In this document: positions 34,688 to 43,792 of the stretch, piece by piece
How the letters are laid out: each line of letters opens with the position of its first letter
How positions within the stretch are numbered: the first letter of the stretch is position 1
Origin: VXYL01 sp965208525
GTDB taxonomy: Bacteria; Pseudomonadota; Gammaproteobacteria; Pseudomonadales; Azotimanducaceae
NCBI GenBank assembly: GCA_965208525.1
Contig: OZ242340.1
Coordinates: forward strand, 4,402,001 to 4,466,000
DNA length: 64,000 bases
Reading direction: 5' to 3'
Translations under genes and position numbers: made by a program
The notes under the pieces: model-generated
Seen by the model: only the letters and a program-made list of their open reading frames with translations
Database searches by the model: none
What the model was told of the DNA's origin: nothing

Positions 34688-35557
34688 ATGCGCCTGCATG
34701 TGATCGACGGCACGTACGAACTCTTCCGCGCCCACTACTCCCGGCGCCCCACCCGGATCGCGCCGGACGGCATGGACGTCAAGGGCACGCTCGGGGTCGT
34801 CTCCTCCCTGCTCGGACTGCTGGCCGACCCGGAAGAGGCCGTCACGCACATCGCCGTCGCCTTCGACAATCCCATCGAGTCGTTCCGCAATGATCTCTTC
34901 GATGGCTACAAGACCGGCGCCGGCATGGATCGGGCGCTGGTTGCGCAGATGGACCTGGTGGAAGAGGCAACCGCCGCTCTCGGCATCGTGGTGTGGTCCA
35001 TGGACACCCACGAGGCGGATGATGCCCTCGGCACTGCGGCCCTCCGCTGGGGCGACGGCGTCGATCAGGTTCGCATCATGACGCCGGACAAGGACTTGGG
35101 GCAGGTGGTCGTCGGCAATCGCATCGTCCAAGTGGACCGGATGCGGCGCAAGGTGATCGATGCCGACGGCGTGCGGCAGAAGAACGGCGTCGATCCCGAG
35201 TGCATCCCGGATTGGCTCGCCCTCGTGGGCGACACCGCCGACGGCATTCCAGGCGTCCCAGGCTTTGGCGCCAAGACCGCAGCAACCTTGCTGAACCGCT
35301 TCCGCACGATAGACGCGATCCCCCGCTCAGCATTCGACTGGCCGGCGGCGGTGCGCGGCGCACCTCGCCTCGCCAAGGCTCTGAACGAACACCGCGAGGC
35401 CGCAGCGCTGTATCGCCGCCTGGCAACGCTCGACTGCGACGTGCCGCTCCCGGAGCGACTTGTGGACCTCGAGTGGCACGGCGCGGACCGCGAAGCGTTC
35501 GACCGCCTGGCCGAACGACTCGGCGGCATTGCCATGCAGCCGCAGCGGTGGCGGTGA
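34688..35557 (+). CDS. 5'-3' exonuclease (flap endonuclease-like, PolI N-domain family)
   Basis: A 289-residue stand-alone 5' nuclease related to the N-terminal domain of DNA polymerase I and to ExoIX. Metal-binding acidic residues are seen in VIDGTYELFRAHY (near the N-terminus), VAFDNP, THEADDALG and TPDKDLGQ. The helix-hairpin-helix DNA-binding motif is VPGFGAKTAATLL. It would remove 5' flaps or RNA primers. No polymerase domain is attached. ATG at 34688 is only 71 bases from the NUDIX start, so the two share a short divergent promoter region. The gene ends 39 bases from the convergent ppdK. Confidence 0.9.
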   Translation: MRLHVIDGTYELFRAHYSRRPTRIAPDGMDVKGTLGVVSSLLGLLADPEEAVTHIAVAFDNPIESFRNDLFDGYKTGAGMDRALVAQMDLVEEATAALGIVVWSMDTHEADDALGTAALRWGDGVDQVRIMTPDKDLGQVVVGNRIVQVDRMRRKVIDADGVRQKNGVDPECIPDWLALVGDTADGIPGVPGFGAKTAATLLNRFRTIDAIPRSAFDWPAAVRGAPRLAKALNEHREAAALYRRLATLDCDVPLPERLVDLEWHGADREAFDRLAERLGGIAMQPQRWR

Positions 35558-35596
35558 ACCTTCAGAAACGACGGCGTCGTCGGCGGGATGGAACTC

Positions 35597-38314
35597 CTAG
35601 CGTGAAGTCTGCGCGGCCCTAAGCGCGGCCTGGGCTGCAGCGAGTCGGGCGGCTGGTACGCGGCCCGGGGAGCAGCTCACGTAGTCCAGGCCCGCCCGGT
35701 GGCAGAAGTCGATGGACGCAGCGTCGCCGCCGTGCTCGCCGCAGATGCCGAGCTTGAGGTCCGGGCGCTCGCCGGTGCCGAGGCGCACGGCTTCGGTGAC
35801 TAGCCTGCCGACGCCCGCCTCGTCCAAGCTTGCAAAGGGATTGCCGGCGTAGATTTCCTTCTCCACATAGCTGTCGAAGAACTGTCCCATGTCGTCGCGG
35901 GAGAGGCCGAGGGTCATCTGCGTCAGGTCGTTGGTGCCGAAACTGAAAAACTCCGCGACCCGGGCGATTTCGTCGGCGGTGATGGCAGCGCGAGGTACCT
36001 CGATCATCGTGCCGACGGAATAGTCGATCGTGCGGCCCGCGTCCGTCATTACTTGCTTGGCGACTCGTCGCACGATCGCCGTCTGGTCCGCCAGTTCCTC
36101 GGCGAACCCCACCAGCGGCACCATGATCTCCGGTGCAACGATGACCGCATCGGAACCTGACGACGCAGCGATGGCGGCCTCGAATATGGCGCGTGCCTGC
36201 ATCTCCGTGATCTCGGGATAGAGGATGCCCAGGCGGCAGCCCCGGCAGCCGAGCATCGGATTCTCCTCGGTAAGAGCGCGGGTGCGTTCGGCGATGTAGT
36301 CGATGGAAAGGCCCAGCTTCTCCGCCAGGGCGTGACGGACGCGTTCGTCCGCCGGCAGGAACTCGTGCAGCGGCGGGTCCAGCAGGCGAATGGTCACCGG
36401 CCGCCCGGCCATGGTGCGGAACAGCGCCGTGAAGTCCTGGCGCTGGAACGGCAGCAGGCCGGCGAGGGCATCGCGTCGCTGCGTCTCATCGGCGGCGAGG
36501 ATCATCTGCCGCATGGTGTCGATGCGCTCGCCACCGAAGAACATGTGCTCGGTGCGGCACAGACCAATTCCTTCGGCGCCGTATTCGATGGCCTGTCGCG
36601 CCATCTGCGGGGTGTCGGCGTTGGTGCGCACGCGCAATCGACGGCACTCGTCGGCCCAGTCCATCACCGTGCGGTAGCGGGCATATGCGGCACTGCCGGC
36701 CGCCTCGCGACGACCGGACAGCACGCGCCGCACCTCCGAGTCGGTGCTGGCGATGGCGCCGGCGTAGATGGCACCGGTGGCGCCATCCACCGAGATCACG
36801 TCGCCTTCCTCCACCACCACATCACCCACCGTGAGCGCGCGCTCCGCGTAGTCGATGCGAATGGAAGCGGCCCCGCATACGCAGACCTTGCCTAGCTGCC
36901 GCGCCACCAAGGCCGCGTGCGACGAGACGCCGCCGCGGGTGGTGACGATGCCGTCGGCGTGGAGCATTCCCCGAAGGTCCTCGGGACTGGTTTCGACGCG
37001 ACACAAAATGACGCGGTTCCCCGCCCGTGCCTGCCTTTGCGCCTCGTCCGAGGTGAACACGACGTGCCCGCTTGCAGCGCCAGGGCCTGCCGGCAGACCG
37101 GCGGCAATCTGCGTCGCGTTGCCGAGGGCATCGGGATCGAACACCGGCACCAGCAGAGCGTCCATCGCGTCTGCGGGGATCTTCAGCAAGGCCGTGGCGC
37201 GGTCGATGAGCCCTTCGTCGTGCATTTCAACGCCAATGCGTACCGCAGCTGGGCCCGTGCGCTTGCCGTTGCGGGTCTGGAGGACGTACAGGCGCCCGGA
37301 TTCGACGGTGAACTCGAAGTCCTGCATGTCGTGGAAACGCTGCTCCAGCGTCTGGCGCACTTCGTCGAGTTCGCGGTGAATCGTCGGCACTTCATTCGCC
37401 ATCTCCGCAATCGGCCGCGGCGTACGCGCGCCGGACACCACGTCCTCCCCCTGGGCGCGCACGAGGTATTCCCCATACAGGGTCTTTTCGCCGGTGGCCG
37501 GGTCGCGCGTGAAGGCGACGCCGGTGGCACTCGCGTCGTCGAGATTGCCGAACACCATCGCCTGCACCGTCACCGCCGTGCCCCAGTCGCGGGGGATGCG
37601 GTAACGCTGGCGATAGAGCACCGCGCGCTCGTTCATCCAAGACCGGAACACGGCCCGGATCGCGCCCCATAGCTGCGTTCGGGCGTCCTGCGGGAACGCC
37701 TCGCCGGTGCGCGTCTCGATCAGTTGGCGAAACTGCGCCGCGACACCCATCAGAACTTCCGCATCGAGTTCGCCGTCGCTTTGCCTGTTGGCTTTTCGCC
37801 TCGCCGCCGCCAGCACCTCCTCGAACGGATCCGGCAGGTGCGCCGAGGGAGCCCGGACGCCCAGCACGACGCCGCCGTACATTTGCAGGAAGCGCCGATA
37901 GCAGTCCCATGCAAAACGGGTGTCTGAAGTGCGCTCGGCCAGGGCCTGCACGGTGGTGTCGTTGAGCCCCAGATTGAGGATGGTGTCCATCATGCCGGGC
38001 ATGGACTCCCGCGCACCGGAGCGCACGGACAGGAGCAGGGGATTGCGAGCATCACCGAAACCGCGCCCTTGCTGCTCCTCCACTGCGGCGAGCGCGACCT
38101 CGACCTCTTCGAGGAGCCCGCCGGGCAGTTCCCCGTCGTGCGCGTGGTAGTGGTTGCACGCCTCTGCGGCAATCGTGAATCCCGGCGGCACCGGCAAGCC
38201 GATGCGCGCCATCTCCGCAAGGTTCGCACCCTTGCCGCCGAGCACATCCCGCATATCCGCGTGGCCATCGGTGCGCCGGCCGAAGGCGTACACGCGCCGC
38301 GGCAGCTCCGGCAT
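35597..38314 (-). CDS. ppdK: Pyruvate, phosphate dikinase
   Basis: A 905-residue PPDK, which interconverts pyruvate, ATP and phosphate with PEP, AMP and pyrophosphate. The N-terminal ATP-grasp domain shows LGGKGANLAEMARIGLPVPP (25-44) and SVRSGARESMPGMMDTILNLG. The phosphohistidine is H466 in TRGGVSSHAA. The C-terminal PEP/pyruvate barrel has GICGEHGGD, with the catalytic cysteine, and a YVSCSPGRVPAARLAAAQA tail. ATG 38314 starts the conserved N-terminus. A small ORF with a strong ribosome site ends 5 bases upstream. It supports a role in gluconeogenesis or pyrophosphate-linked glycolysis. Confidence 0.95.
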   Translation of the reverse strand: MPELPRRVYAFGRRTDGHADMRDVLGGKGANLAEMARIGLPVPPGFTIAAEACNHYHAHDGELPGGLLEEVEVALAAVEEQQGRGFGDARNPLLLSVRSGARESMPGMMDTILNLGLNDTTVQALAERTSDTRFAWDCYRRFLQMYGGVVLGVRAPSAHLPDPFEEVLAAARRKANRQSDGELDAEVLMGVAAQFRQLIETRTGEAFPQDARTQLWGAIRAVFRSWMNERAVLYRQRYRIPRDWGTAVTVQAMVFGNLDDASATGVAFTRDPATGEKTLYGEYLVRAQGEDVVSGARTPRPIAEMANEVPTIHRELDEVRQTLEQRFHDMQDFEFTVESGRLYVLQTRNGKRTGPAAVRIGVEMHDEGLIDRATALLKIPADAMDALLVPVFDPDALGNATQIAAGLPAGPGAASGHVVFTSDEAQRQARAGNRVILCRVETSPEDLRGMLHADGIVTTRGGVSSHAALVARQLGKVCVCGAASIRIDYAERALTVGDVVVEEGDVISVDGATGAIYAGAIASTDSEVRRVLSGRREAAGSAAYARYRTVMDWADECRRLRVRTNADTPQMARQAIEYGAEGIGLCRTEHMFFGGERIDTMRQMILAADETQRRDALAGLLPFQRQDFTALFRTMAGRPVTIRLLDPPLHEFLPADERVRHALAEKLGLSIDYIAERTRALTEENPMLGCRGCRLGILYPEITEMQARAIFEAAIAASSGSDAVIVAPEIMVPLVGFAEELADQTAIVRRVAKQVMTDAGRTIDYSVGTMIEVPRAAITADEIARVAEFFSFGTNDLTQMTLGLSRDDMGQFFDSYVEKEIYAGNPFASLDEAGVGRLVTEAVRLGTGERPDLKLGICGEHGGDAASIDFCHRAGLDYVSCSPGRVPAARLAAAQAALRAAQTSR

Positions 38315-38319
38315 GTTGC

Positions 38320-38505
38320 TCACAGTTGCCGCCCGTGCGCGATGTACTTGCGCATCTCGTCGACCGCCGCCCTGCGGTGCCGGCTTGGCAACGCCCGATC
38401 CGCTGCCAACCCGCGTCGTGCCATTGCGGACAAACCGCCGGAACGCGGCCGATCCGCGTTGCGGAAGACGAGCGTTTCCTTGCGCTTCGACTCCTGTCGC
38501 GCCAT
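38320..38505 (-). CDS. Small basic hypothetical protein upstream of ppdK
   Basis: A 61-residue ORF with a near-ideal AGGAG 6 bases before its ATG and only 5 bases between its stop and the ppdK start, so it is very likely translated and coupled to ppdK. The protein is rich in Arg and Lys (MARQESKRKETLVFRNADRP...), with no membrane segment or recognised domain. It could be a small RNA-binding or regulatory protein, or a leader whose translation controls ppdK. I do not recognise a family. Confidence 0.6.
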   Translation of the reverse strand: MARQESKRKETLVFRNADRPRSGGLSAMARRGLAADRALPSRHRRAAVDEMRKYIAHGRQL

Positions 38506-38620
38506 GTCGACTCCTGCCCGTTGTGTGGGTGAGGGTAGCGCACACTGGCGCCATCGGCAGGTCGTGCGGTGGCGGCGGCATTTGCGCTACGGTGATCGTT
38601 GGCCCTCACGGAGATCGCCA

Positions 38621-39127
38621 ATGAAGAACGCTTTGATCGGGTTCCTGATCGGTGGATTGCTGGGGTTGGCCGGCGGCGCTCTTGGCATGCTGCTGGCGTT
38701 CCCGTTCCTGTTTCCGCCGCCCGAGGTCAACGAGACGGTGGCTGCGATGGCCGGACGAGACGTCGCGCCGCTGGTGGAATCTCGCTTCCGGGAGGGTGTT
38801 GCCGGGCAGGATGCGGCTCACTGGGGACGCGGAGGGGTTCGGGCGTATCGGAGTGACGACGGCAACGTCTTGATCGAACTGCAGCCCGACTTCGAGGTGG
38901 GTCCCGGGCCCAACTTCTGGGTTTACCTTAACGCTCGCGGCGGAATCGACGATGAGTCGGGCTTCGAAGCCGATGCTGGGCGCCACCGGCTTGCCAAGCT
39001 CAAGAGCTTCACCGGCTCGCAGGTCTATGCCGCATCCGCAGCGGACTTCGACCGCACGCGCGCCATCACCATCTGGTGCGAGAGCTTCGGGCAGTACATC
39101 GCCTCGGCGGATGTCGGGAGGCCTTGA
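38621..39127 (+). CDS. DM13-domain protein with N-terminal membrane anchor
   Basis: A 168-residue protein. Residues 4-33 form a hydrophobic segment (IGFLIGGLLGLAGGALGMLL), a membrane anchor or uncleaved signal. The rest matches DM13 (PF10517 type): HWGRGGVRAY, ELQPDFEVGPGPNFWVYLNARGG, LKSFTGSQVYAAS and ITIWCESFGQYIASADV. DM13 domains are thought to serve in redox or electron transfer at the cell surface, using a conserved Cys (here WC). ATG at 38621 follows GGAGATC. It diverges from the ppdK leader ORF. Confidence 0.82.
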   Translation: MKNALIGFLIGGLLGLAGGALGMLLAFPFLFPPPEVNETVAAMAGRDVAPLVESRFREGVAGQDAAHWGRGGVRAYRSDDGNVLIELQPDFEVGPGPNFWVYLNARGGIDDESGFEADAGRHRLAKLKSFTGSQVYAASAADFDRTRAITIWCESFGQYIASADVGRP

Positions 39128-39186
39128 CTGGAACCTCGATCAAAATTCGGCGGATGGGCACACCACGGAACTCGAGCAGAGCCACT

Positions 39187-39741
39187 TCAGTTCACCCGCG
39201 TCTGCGCCTGCCGACCGAGTTCCACCAGCTTCAGCGTGCCGCCGCCGTTGTCCAGGCGCGTGATGGAGCCGTTGTCTGGGGCAAAGGTGATGAGGTCTTC
39301 GGCATCCATGGCGGCGCCCACCAGCACGTTGATGGCGATGAAGTGGCTGAATGCGACGACGTTCGTTTCTTGCGCGAGCGCCCAGGCGATCATTGCCTCG
39401 CGCCACTCGAGGAGCGACGGTTCGAGATCGGTCCACTTGCCGCGCATCACGCCGCGCAGCCAGGCGGCGCGTTCCTTGAGGTGCGTCGTCGGCGAGGGGA
39501 TCTCGGCGATACGCTCTTCCATAGTGGGTTCAACGCCCCACATGGCGACGAGTGGCGTCGCGGTCTCGCGCGTGCGTGCAAGCGGGCTCGCGAATACGGG
39601 CACCGGCTCGGGCAGCATTCGCGCTAGCTCCCGAGCGGCCCGGCTGGACTGCTCGCGGCCGAGGTCATCGAGCCCAGGGTCTCGGTGCGCGCCAAACCCT
39701 GCTGCTGCCTTGCCATGTCGCACCATGTAAATCGTGGCCAC
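39187..39741 (-). CDS. Histidine phosphatase (SixA-like)
   Basis: A 184-residue member of the histidine phosphatase superfamily. Near the N-terminus MVRHGKAAAG gives the RHG motif with the catalytic His, and SHFIAINVLVG holds the second catalytic His. VFASPLARTRETATPL matches the SixA core. SixA removes phosphate from phosphohistidine in phosphotransfer proteins, but small members vary in substrate. The start is GTG 39741 with GGGGGAG a few bases upstream; ATG 39726 has no ribosome site. Divergent from cobS, from which it is separated by 66 bases. Confidence 0.85.
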   Translation of the reverse strand: MATIYMVRHGKAAAGFGAHRDPGLDDLGREQSSRAARELARMLPEPVPVFASPLARTRETATPLVAMWGVEPTMEERIAEIPSPTTHLKERAAWLRGVMRGKWTDLEPSLLEWREAMIAWALAQETNVVAFSHFIAINVLVGAAMDAEDLITFAPDNGSITRLDNGGGTLKLVELGRQAQTRVN

Positions 39742-39772
39742 ATCTCCCCCTCTTGCTCCCCGCCAAAAGCCG

Positions 39773-39778
39773 TACAAT
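39773..39778 (+). promoter_or_regulatory. Possible -10 element of cobS
   Basis: TACAAT lies 30 bases before the cobS start in a short divergent spacer. No good -35 is seen at 16-18 bases; the nearest TTG box (39753) is too close. Tentative. Confidence 0.3.
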
Positions 39779-39807
39779 GCGGCGTTTTGCCCCGCCGACG
39801 CCACTCA

Positions 39808-40806
39808 ATGAACGTCCACGACTCGACCCTTTCTCCGGAAATGCTGCCCGACTCCACCGTGAATGTGCGGGAGTCTTTCGGCCTGGACCAAGACCTCACT
39901 GTGCCGTCCTTTCGCCGGCGCACGGAGCATGTCCCCGAAATCGATGACGACTATCGCTTCGATCCCGATACGACACTCGCGATCCTCGCCGGTTTCGCCC
40001 ACAACCGCCGGGTGATGATCCAGGGCTACCACGGCACCGGCAAATCTACCCACATCGAACAGGTGGCGGCGCGGCTCAACTGGCCCTGCATCCGCGTCAA
40101 CCTCGACAGCCACATCAGCCGCATTGATCTCGTCGGCAAGGACGCCATCGTCATCGAGGACGGCCAGCAGGTCACCACCTTCCGCGAAGGCATCCTGCCG
40201 TGGGCACTGCAACACCCGACGGCGCTCGTGTTCGACGAATACGACGCAGGGCGCCCGGATGTCATGTTCGTCATCCAGCGCGTGCTCGAAGTCGAGGGCA
40301 AGCTGACGCTGTTGGACCAGAACCGCATCGTCACCCCGCACGCGGCGTTTCGCCTCTTCTCTACGACGAATACCGTCGGACTCGGTGACACCACCGGCCT
40401 CTACCACGGCACGCAGCAGATCAACCAGGGGCAGATGGACCGCTGGAACATCGTCACGACCCTCAACTACCTGCCGCACGACATGGAAGTGGACATCGTC
40501 TATGGCAAGGCCAAGGCCTGGCAGGATCACGACGAAGGCCGTCGCATGATTGCGTCGATGGTGGGAGTGGCAGACCTCACCCGCAAGGGCTTCATCAACG
40601 GCGACATCTCGGTCGTCATGTCGCCGCGCACCGTGCTCACCTGGGCCGAGAACGCCGACATTTTCAACGACGTGGGCTTTGGCTTTCGGGTGTCGTTCCT
40701 GAACAAGTGCGACGAACTCGAACGCCCCATCGTCGCCGAGTATTACCAGCGCTGCCTCGGAGAGGACCTTGGCGACGCCACCCGTGGCATCACCCTGAAG
40801 TCGTGA
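39808..40806 (+). CDS. cobS: CobS-type AAA+ ATPase (cobaltochelatase subunit-like)
   Basis: A 332-residue AAA+ ATPase highly similar in layout to CobS, the motor of the aerobic CobNST cobalt chelatase of vitamin B12 synthesis. The P-loop is GYHGTGKST (73-81), the Walker B is ALVFDEYD (139-146), and LFSTTNTVGLGD is the sensor 1 region. The N-terminal segment (SFRRRTEHVPEIDDDYRFDPDTTL) also follows CobS. cobT follows after 22 bases. No cobN or other B12 gene is in the window, so the pair may serve another chelatase-like task. Confidence 0.9.
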   Translation: MNVHDSTLSPEMLPDSTVNVRESFGLDQDLTVPSFRRRTEHVPEIDDDYRFDPDTTLAILAGFAHNRRVMIQGYHGTGKSTHIEQVAARLNWPCIRVNLDSHISRIDLVGKDAIVIEDGQQVTTFREGILPWALQHPTALVFDEYDAGRPDVMFVIQRVLEVEGKLTLLDQNRIVTPHAAFRLFSTTNTVGLGDTTGLYHGTQQINQGQMDRWNIVTTLNYLPHDMEVDIVYGKAKAWQDHDEGRRMIASMVGVADLTRKGFINGDISVVMSPRTVLTWAENADIFNDVGFGFRVSFLNKCDELERPIVAEYYQRCLGEDLGDATRGITLKS

Positions 40807-40828
40807 ACCTTTAGGGCATGATCCATCC

Positions 40829-42640
40829 ATGAGCGACGACGACCTGCCCATCGAGACCTACAAGCGCGCCACCACGGCCACCATGCGCGCGCTGGCCGAG
40901 AACGACGAACTCGACGTTTCCTTCGGCAAGGGCAATCCGTCTGCGCGCGGCAACAACATCCACGTGCCGCTGCCGCGCGTGGGCTGCTCCGATGCAGAGC
41001 TCAACGCCATCCGCGGTGTCGGCGACGAGTTCGCCCTGAAGCTGCGCTATCACGACGAAGGCGTACATCGGCAGAACGCACCGAAGGCGGGGCCGGCGCA
41101 GGAGATGTTCCAGTGGGTGGAAGACGCCCGCATCGCCTCCATCGGCTCCATGCGCATGGAAGGGGTTGCGCAGAACCTCGAAGCCTCTCTGGAGGCGCTC
41201 TGCCAGCAGGCCAACTTCGACACCGTGACGGCAGAGACGGAAGCGCCCTTGAGCATCGCGGTCGGCCTCATCGTCCGCCAGCAGCTCACCGGGCGGCCGC
41301 TGCCGCCATCGGCCGAGAACGTGGTGCGCTTCTGGCGCGACTACGTGGACGAGCGCGCTGGCGAGCACATCGCGGCCCTCAGGGACGTGGTCGCCGACCA
41401 AGGCGGCTTCGCCCGTCGCTGCCGCTCGCTCATGTCCGAGCTTGGCTTCGCCGCCGAGTTCGAGGATCAGCCCGAGCTCGGCGACAACGACCAAGACATG
41501 GAAACCATGGACGAGGACGCAGAACCGGAGGCCGAGTTCGCCCCCGAAGACGTGATGCTCGACGAGGATTCCCTCGGCGAGGAGGACGGCGAAGGCGAAT
41601 CCACCACGGTGGAAATGGACGCCGACATGGACATGACCGAGCTCGGCGCGGAAACCGATCCCGAGGAGGCCCCCGACTTCGCCCCGGACGAGCACGGGCG
41701 CATTCGCGTCGACGCCAACTACGAGCCGTTCACCGTCGAGTTCGACGAGGTGGTGAAGGCCGAGGAACTCTGCGAACCGGACGAACTGGCGCGCCTGCGC
41801 AGCCTGCTCGACCAGCAGCTCATCCCGCTGCAATACGCGACCTCAAAGCTCGCCAACCGGCTCCAACGCCGCCTGCTCGCCAAGCAAAACCGCTCTTGGC
41901 ACTTCGATCTCGACGAGGGGATCCTCGACACGTCGCGCCTGCCGCAGGTGGTGATCGATCCCATGAACCCGCTCGCCTTCAAGCAGGAGAAGGAGACCAA
42001 GTTCCGCGACACCGTGGTGACGATGCTGATCGACAGCTCCGGCTCCATGCGCGGCCGCTCCATCACCATCGCCGCGGTGTGCGCCGACATTCTGGGCCGC
42101 ACGCTCGAGCGCTGCTCGGTGCGCGTCGAAATCCTCGGCTTCACCACCCGCGCCTGGCGCGGCGGCCAGTCCCGCGAGGAGTGGATCAACGCCGGCAAGC
42201 CGGCCAACCCTGGCCGCCTCAACGACCTTCGACACATCGTCTACAAGGCCGCCGACGACACCTGGCGCCGTGCCCGCCGCAACCTGGGCCTGATGATGCG
42301 CGAAGAACTCCTGAAGGAGAACATCGACGGCGAGGCACTCATCTGGGCGCACAACCGCCTCGTCACCCGCGCCGAGGAACGGCGCGTGCTCATGGTCATC
42401 TCCGACGGCCTGCCCGTCGACAACTCAACCCTCCTCGTCAACCCGTCGAGCTACCTCGAAGCCCACCTGAAGTACGCCATCGACCAGATCGAAAACCGCT
42501 CCCCGGTGGAACTCATCGCCATCGGCATCGGCCACGACGTAACCCACCACTACAAGCGCGCCGTCACCATCACGGACGCCGAACAACTCGGCGGCGCAAT
42601 GACGGAACAGCTCGCAGCGCTGTTCGAGATTCAGGGGTAA
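40829..42640 (+). CDS. cobT: CobT-type VWA protein (cobaltochelatase subunit-like)
   Basis: A 603-residue CobT homologue. The C-terminal VWA domain has the MIDAS motif D402-SSGS (IDSSGSMRGR) and GFTTRAWRGG; VISDGLPVDNSTL supports metal-dependent binding. Residues about 211-290 are an acidic low-complexity linker typical of CobT. The N-terminus (YKRATTATMRALAENDELDV, then CSDAELNAIRGVGDEFAL) matches family members. It should form a ring complex with CobS. It starts 22 bases after cobS in one operon. A second, unrelated AAA+/VWA pair lies at 14879-18436. Confidence 0.92.
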   Translation: MSDDDLPIETYKRATTATMRALAENDELDVSFGKGNPSARGNNIHVPLPRVGCSDAELNAIRGVGDEFALKLRYHDEGVHRQNAPKAGPAQEMFQWVEDARIASIGSMRMEGVAQNLEASLEALCQQANFDTVTAETEAPLSIAVGLIVRQQLTGRPLPPSAENVVRFWRDYVDERAGEHIAALRDVVADQGGFARRCRSLMSELGFAAEFEDQPELGDNDQDMETMDEDAEPEAEFAPEDVMLDEDSLGEEDGEGESTTVEMDADMDMTELGAETDPEEAPDFAPDEHGRIRVDANYEPFTVEFDEVVKAEELCEPDELARLRSLLDQQLIPLQYATSKLANRLQRRLLAKQNRSWHFDLDEGILDTSRLPQVVIDPMNPLAFKQEKETKFRDTVVTMLIDSSGSMRGRSITIAAVCADILGRTLERCSVRVEILGFTTRAWRGGQSREEWINAGKPANPGRLNDLRHIVYKAADDTWRRARRNLGLMMREELLKENIDGEALIWAHNRLVTRAEERRVLMVISDGLPVDNSTLLVNPSSYLEAHLKYAIDQIENRSPVELIAIGIGHDVTHHYKRAVTITDAEQLGGAMTEQLAALFEIQG

Positions 42641-42776
42641 GGAACCCGTTAGGTACCGAAGTGGTTGACACCGACCGTATGGCCGCCGCGGAGGTCGTGT
42701 CACGCATTGCCGGCAGTGTCGAAACGACCCGCCGGGGCCGCGCGAACCGATGTCTCCCTGGCTAAACAGGCGCTTC

Positions 42777-43277
42777 TTATCCTGTCAGCAGCTCCTCGTA
42801 AATCGCCGCTGTTTCCGCGTCGAAGCAAACGAAGCGTACAACTTGGATCGGGGAGCCTGCGACCGCGTGCACGGTCTGCACGGCGATCTCGGCGGCCGCC
42901 CTAGACGGATAGCCGTACACACCGGTCGAGATGGCCGGGAAGGCGAGGCTGCGACAGCCGATTTCGGCGGCGATTTCCAGACAGCGCCGGTAGCACGAAG
43001 CGAGCAGTTCGGGTTCGTCCTGGTCGCCGCCGCGCCACACCGGGCCCACGGTGTGGATCACGTGGCGGGCTGGCAGGTTGTAGCCTTTCGTGACCTTAGC
43101 GTCTCCCGTGGAACAGCCGTTCAGCAGGCGACACTCGGCGAGGAGGCCAGGGCCGGCCGCGCGATGGATGGCGCCATCGACACCGCCACCGCCGAGCAGC
43201 GACGTGTTCGCGGCATTGACGATGGCGTCAACACGCTCGCGAACGATGTCGCCTTTAACCGCTTCGAGCTTCTTCAC
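42777..43277 (-). CDS. Macrodomain O-acetyl-ADP-ribose deacetylase
   Basis: A 166-residue macrodomain like YmdB/MacroD. The ADP-ribose-binding features are GDIV (9-12), the NAANTSLLGGGGVDGAIHRAAG block with Asn24 and Asp34, and STGVYGYP near the phosphate loop. The family removes acetyl-ADP-ribose or mono-ADP-ribose marks; macrodomains also occur in phage-related toxin systems, but nothing nearby suggests that here. The start is GTG at 43277. It is convergent with cobT. Confidence 0.92.
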   Translation of the reverse strand: MKKLEAVKGDIVRERVDAIVNAANTSLLGGGGVDGAIHRAAGPGLLAECRLLNGCSTGDAKVTKGYNLPARHVIHTVGPVWRGGDQDEPELLASCYRRCLEIAAEIGCRSLAFPAISTGVYGYPSRAAAEIAVQTVHAVAGSPIQVVRFVCFDAETAAIYEELLTG

Positions 43278-43343
43278 TGCCTACGATGCTACGTGATCCG
43301 ACGTCTCTTCGGTGCACAAGGGCGCGAGTGGACGCCCGCAACG

Positions 43344-43369
43344 TGGAGAGGGCGGGATGCTCTCCGCCC
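43344..43369. repeat. Hairpin resembling half of a double-hairpin repeat
   Basis: GGAGAGGGCGGGATGCTCTC followed by CGCCC forms a GGAGAG/CTCTCC stem, similar to the GGGAGGGCAAGATGCCCTCC arm at 54206. No right partner is seen. Confidence 0.45.
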
Positions 43370-43428
43370 AAGGCGGCTCAACCCGAGGCTCCTAGGCCGA
43401 GTTAAGTGAAAAACGCGCCTCTTTGACG

Positions 43429-43450
43429 TACTTTTTTGTACCAAAAAGTA
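43429..43450. repeat. A/T-rich palindrome in a GC-rich spacer
   Basis: TACTTTTTTGTACCAAAAAGTA is almost a perfect palindrome around GTAC and stands out from the GC-rich surroundings. It could be an operator, an end of a lost mobile element, or a bidirectional terminator. Confidence 0.5.
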
Positions 43451-43792
43451 GGGATTCGTCGACCTTTATGCGCAAAAAAAACCGGACGTGCTTGTGCTGC
43501 GGCCTTTCAATCTGTCGTGCAGCGCCATGGATCGGTCGGTCTACGACGACCGGTACTCGCCCAAGCGTGCAATCACGCACATGGCGGGGCCGCGCGGGGG
43601 CCGAGATGGCGTGGTGACCAACTGGCCACCGCATGAAGCGCAGTTCCTGCGCGATCTGTGATGTTCCCGCGCGCTCGCCGACGAGAGCCCGAGTCGATGC
43701 CACTGCTCGCCCTTGTGCGAAACTTCCGCAACCATAGCGAACACCACCCGTAGCGCGCGCCGCCCGTGCTCGGCCTGATCAAGGAGGATGGC

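Larger units (their letters stand above)
43278..43792. other. 515-bp intergenic region without a supported gene
   Basis: Between a leftward macrodomain gene and a rightward secreted-protein gene. It holds a hairpin related to the window's repeats (43344-43369), an A/T-rich palindrome (43429-43450) and about 300 bases in which I find neither gene nor motif. Promoters of both flanking genes are expected here. Confidence 0.6.

Noticed and set aside
43423..43760. Short ORFs in the spacer before the secreted protein
   Set aside because: No homology-like motif, no ribosome site, and they overlap each other on both strands.
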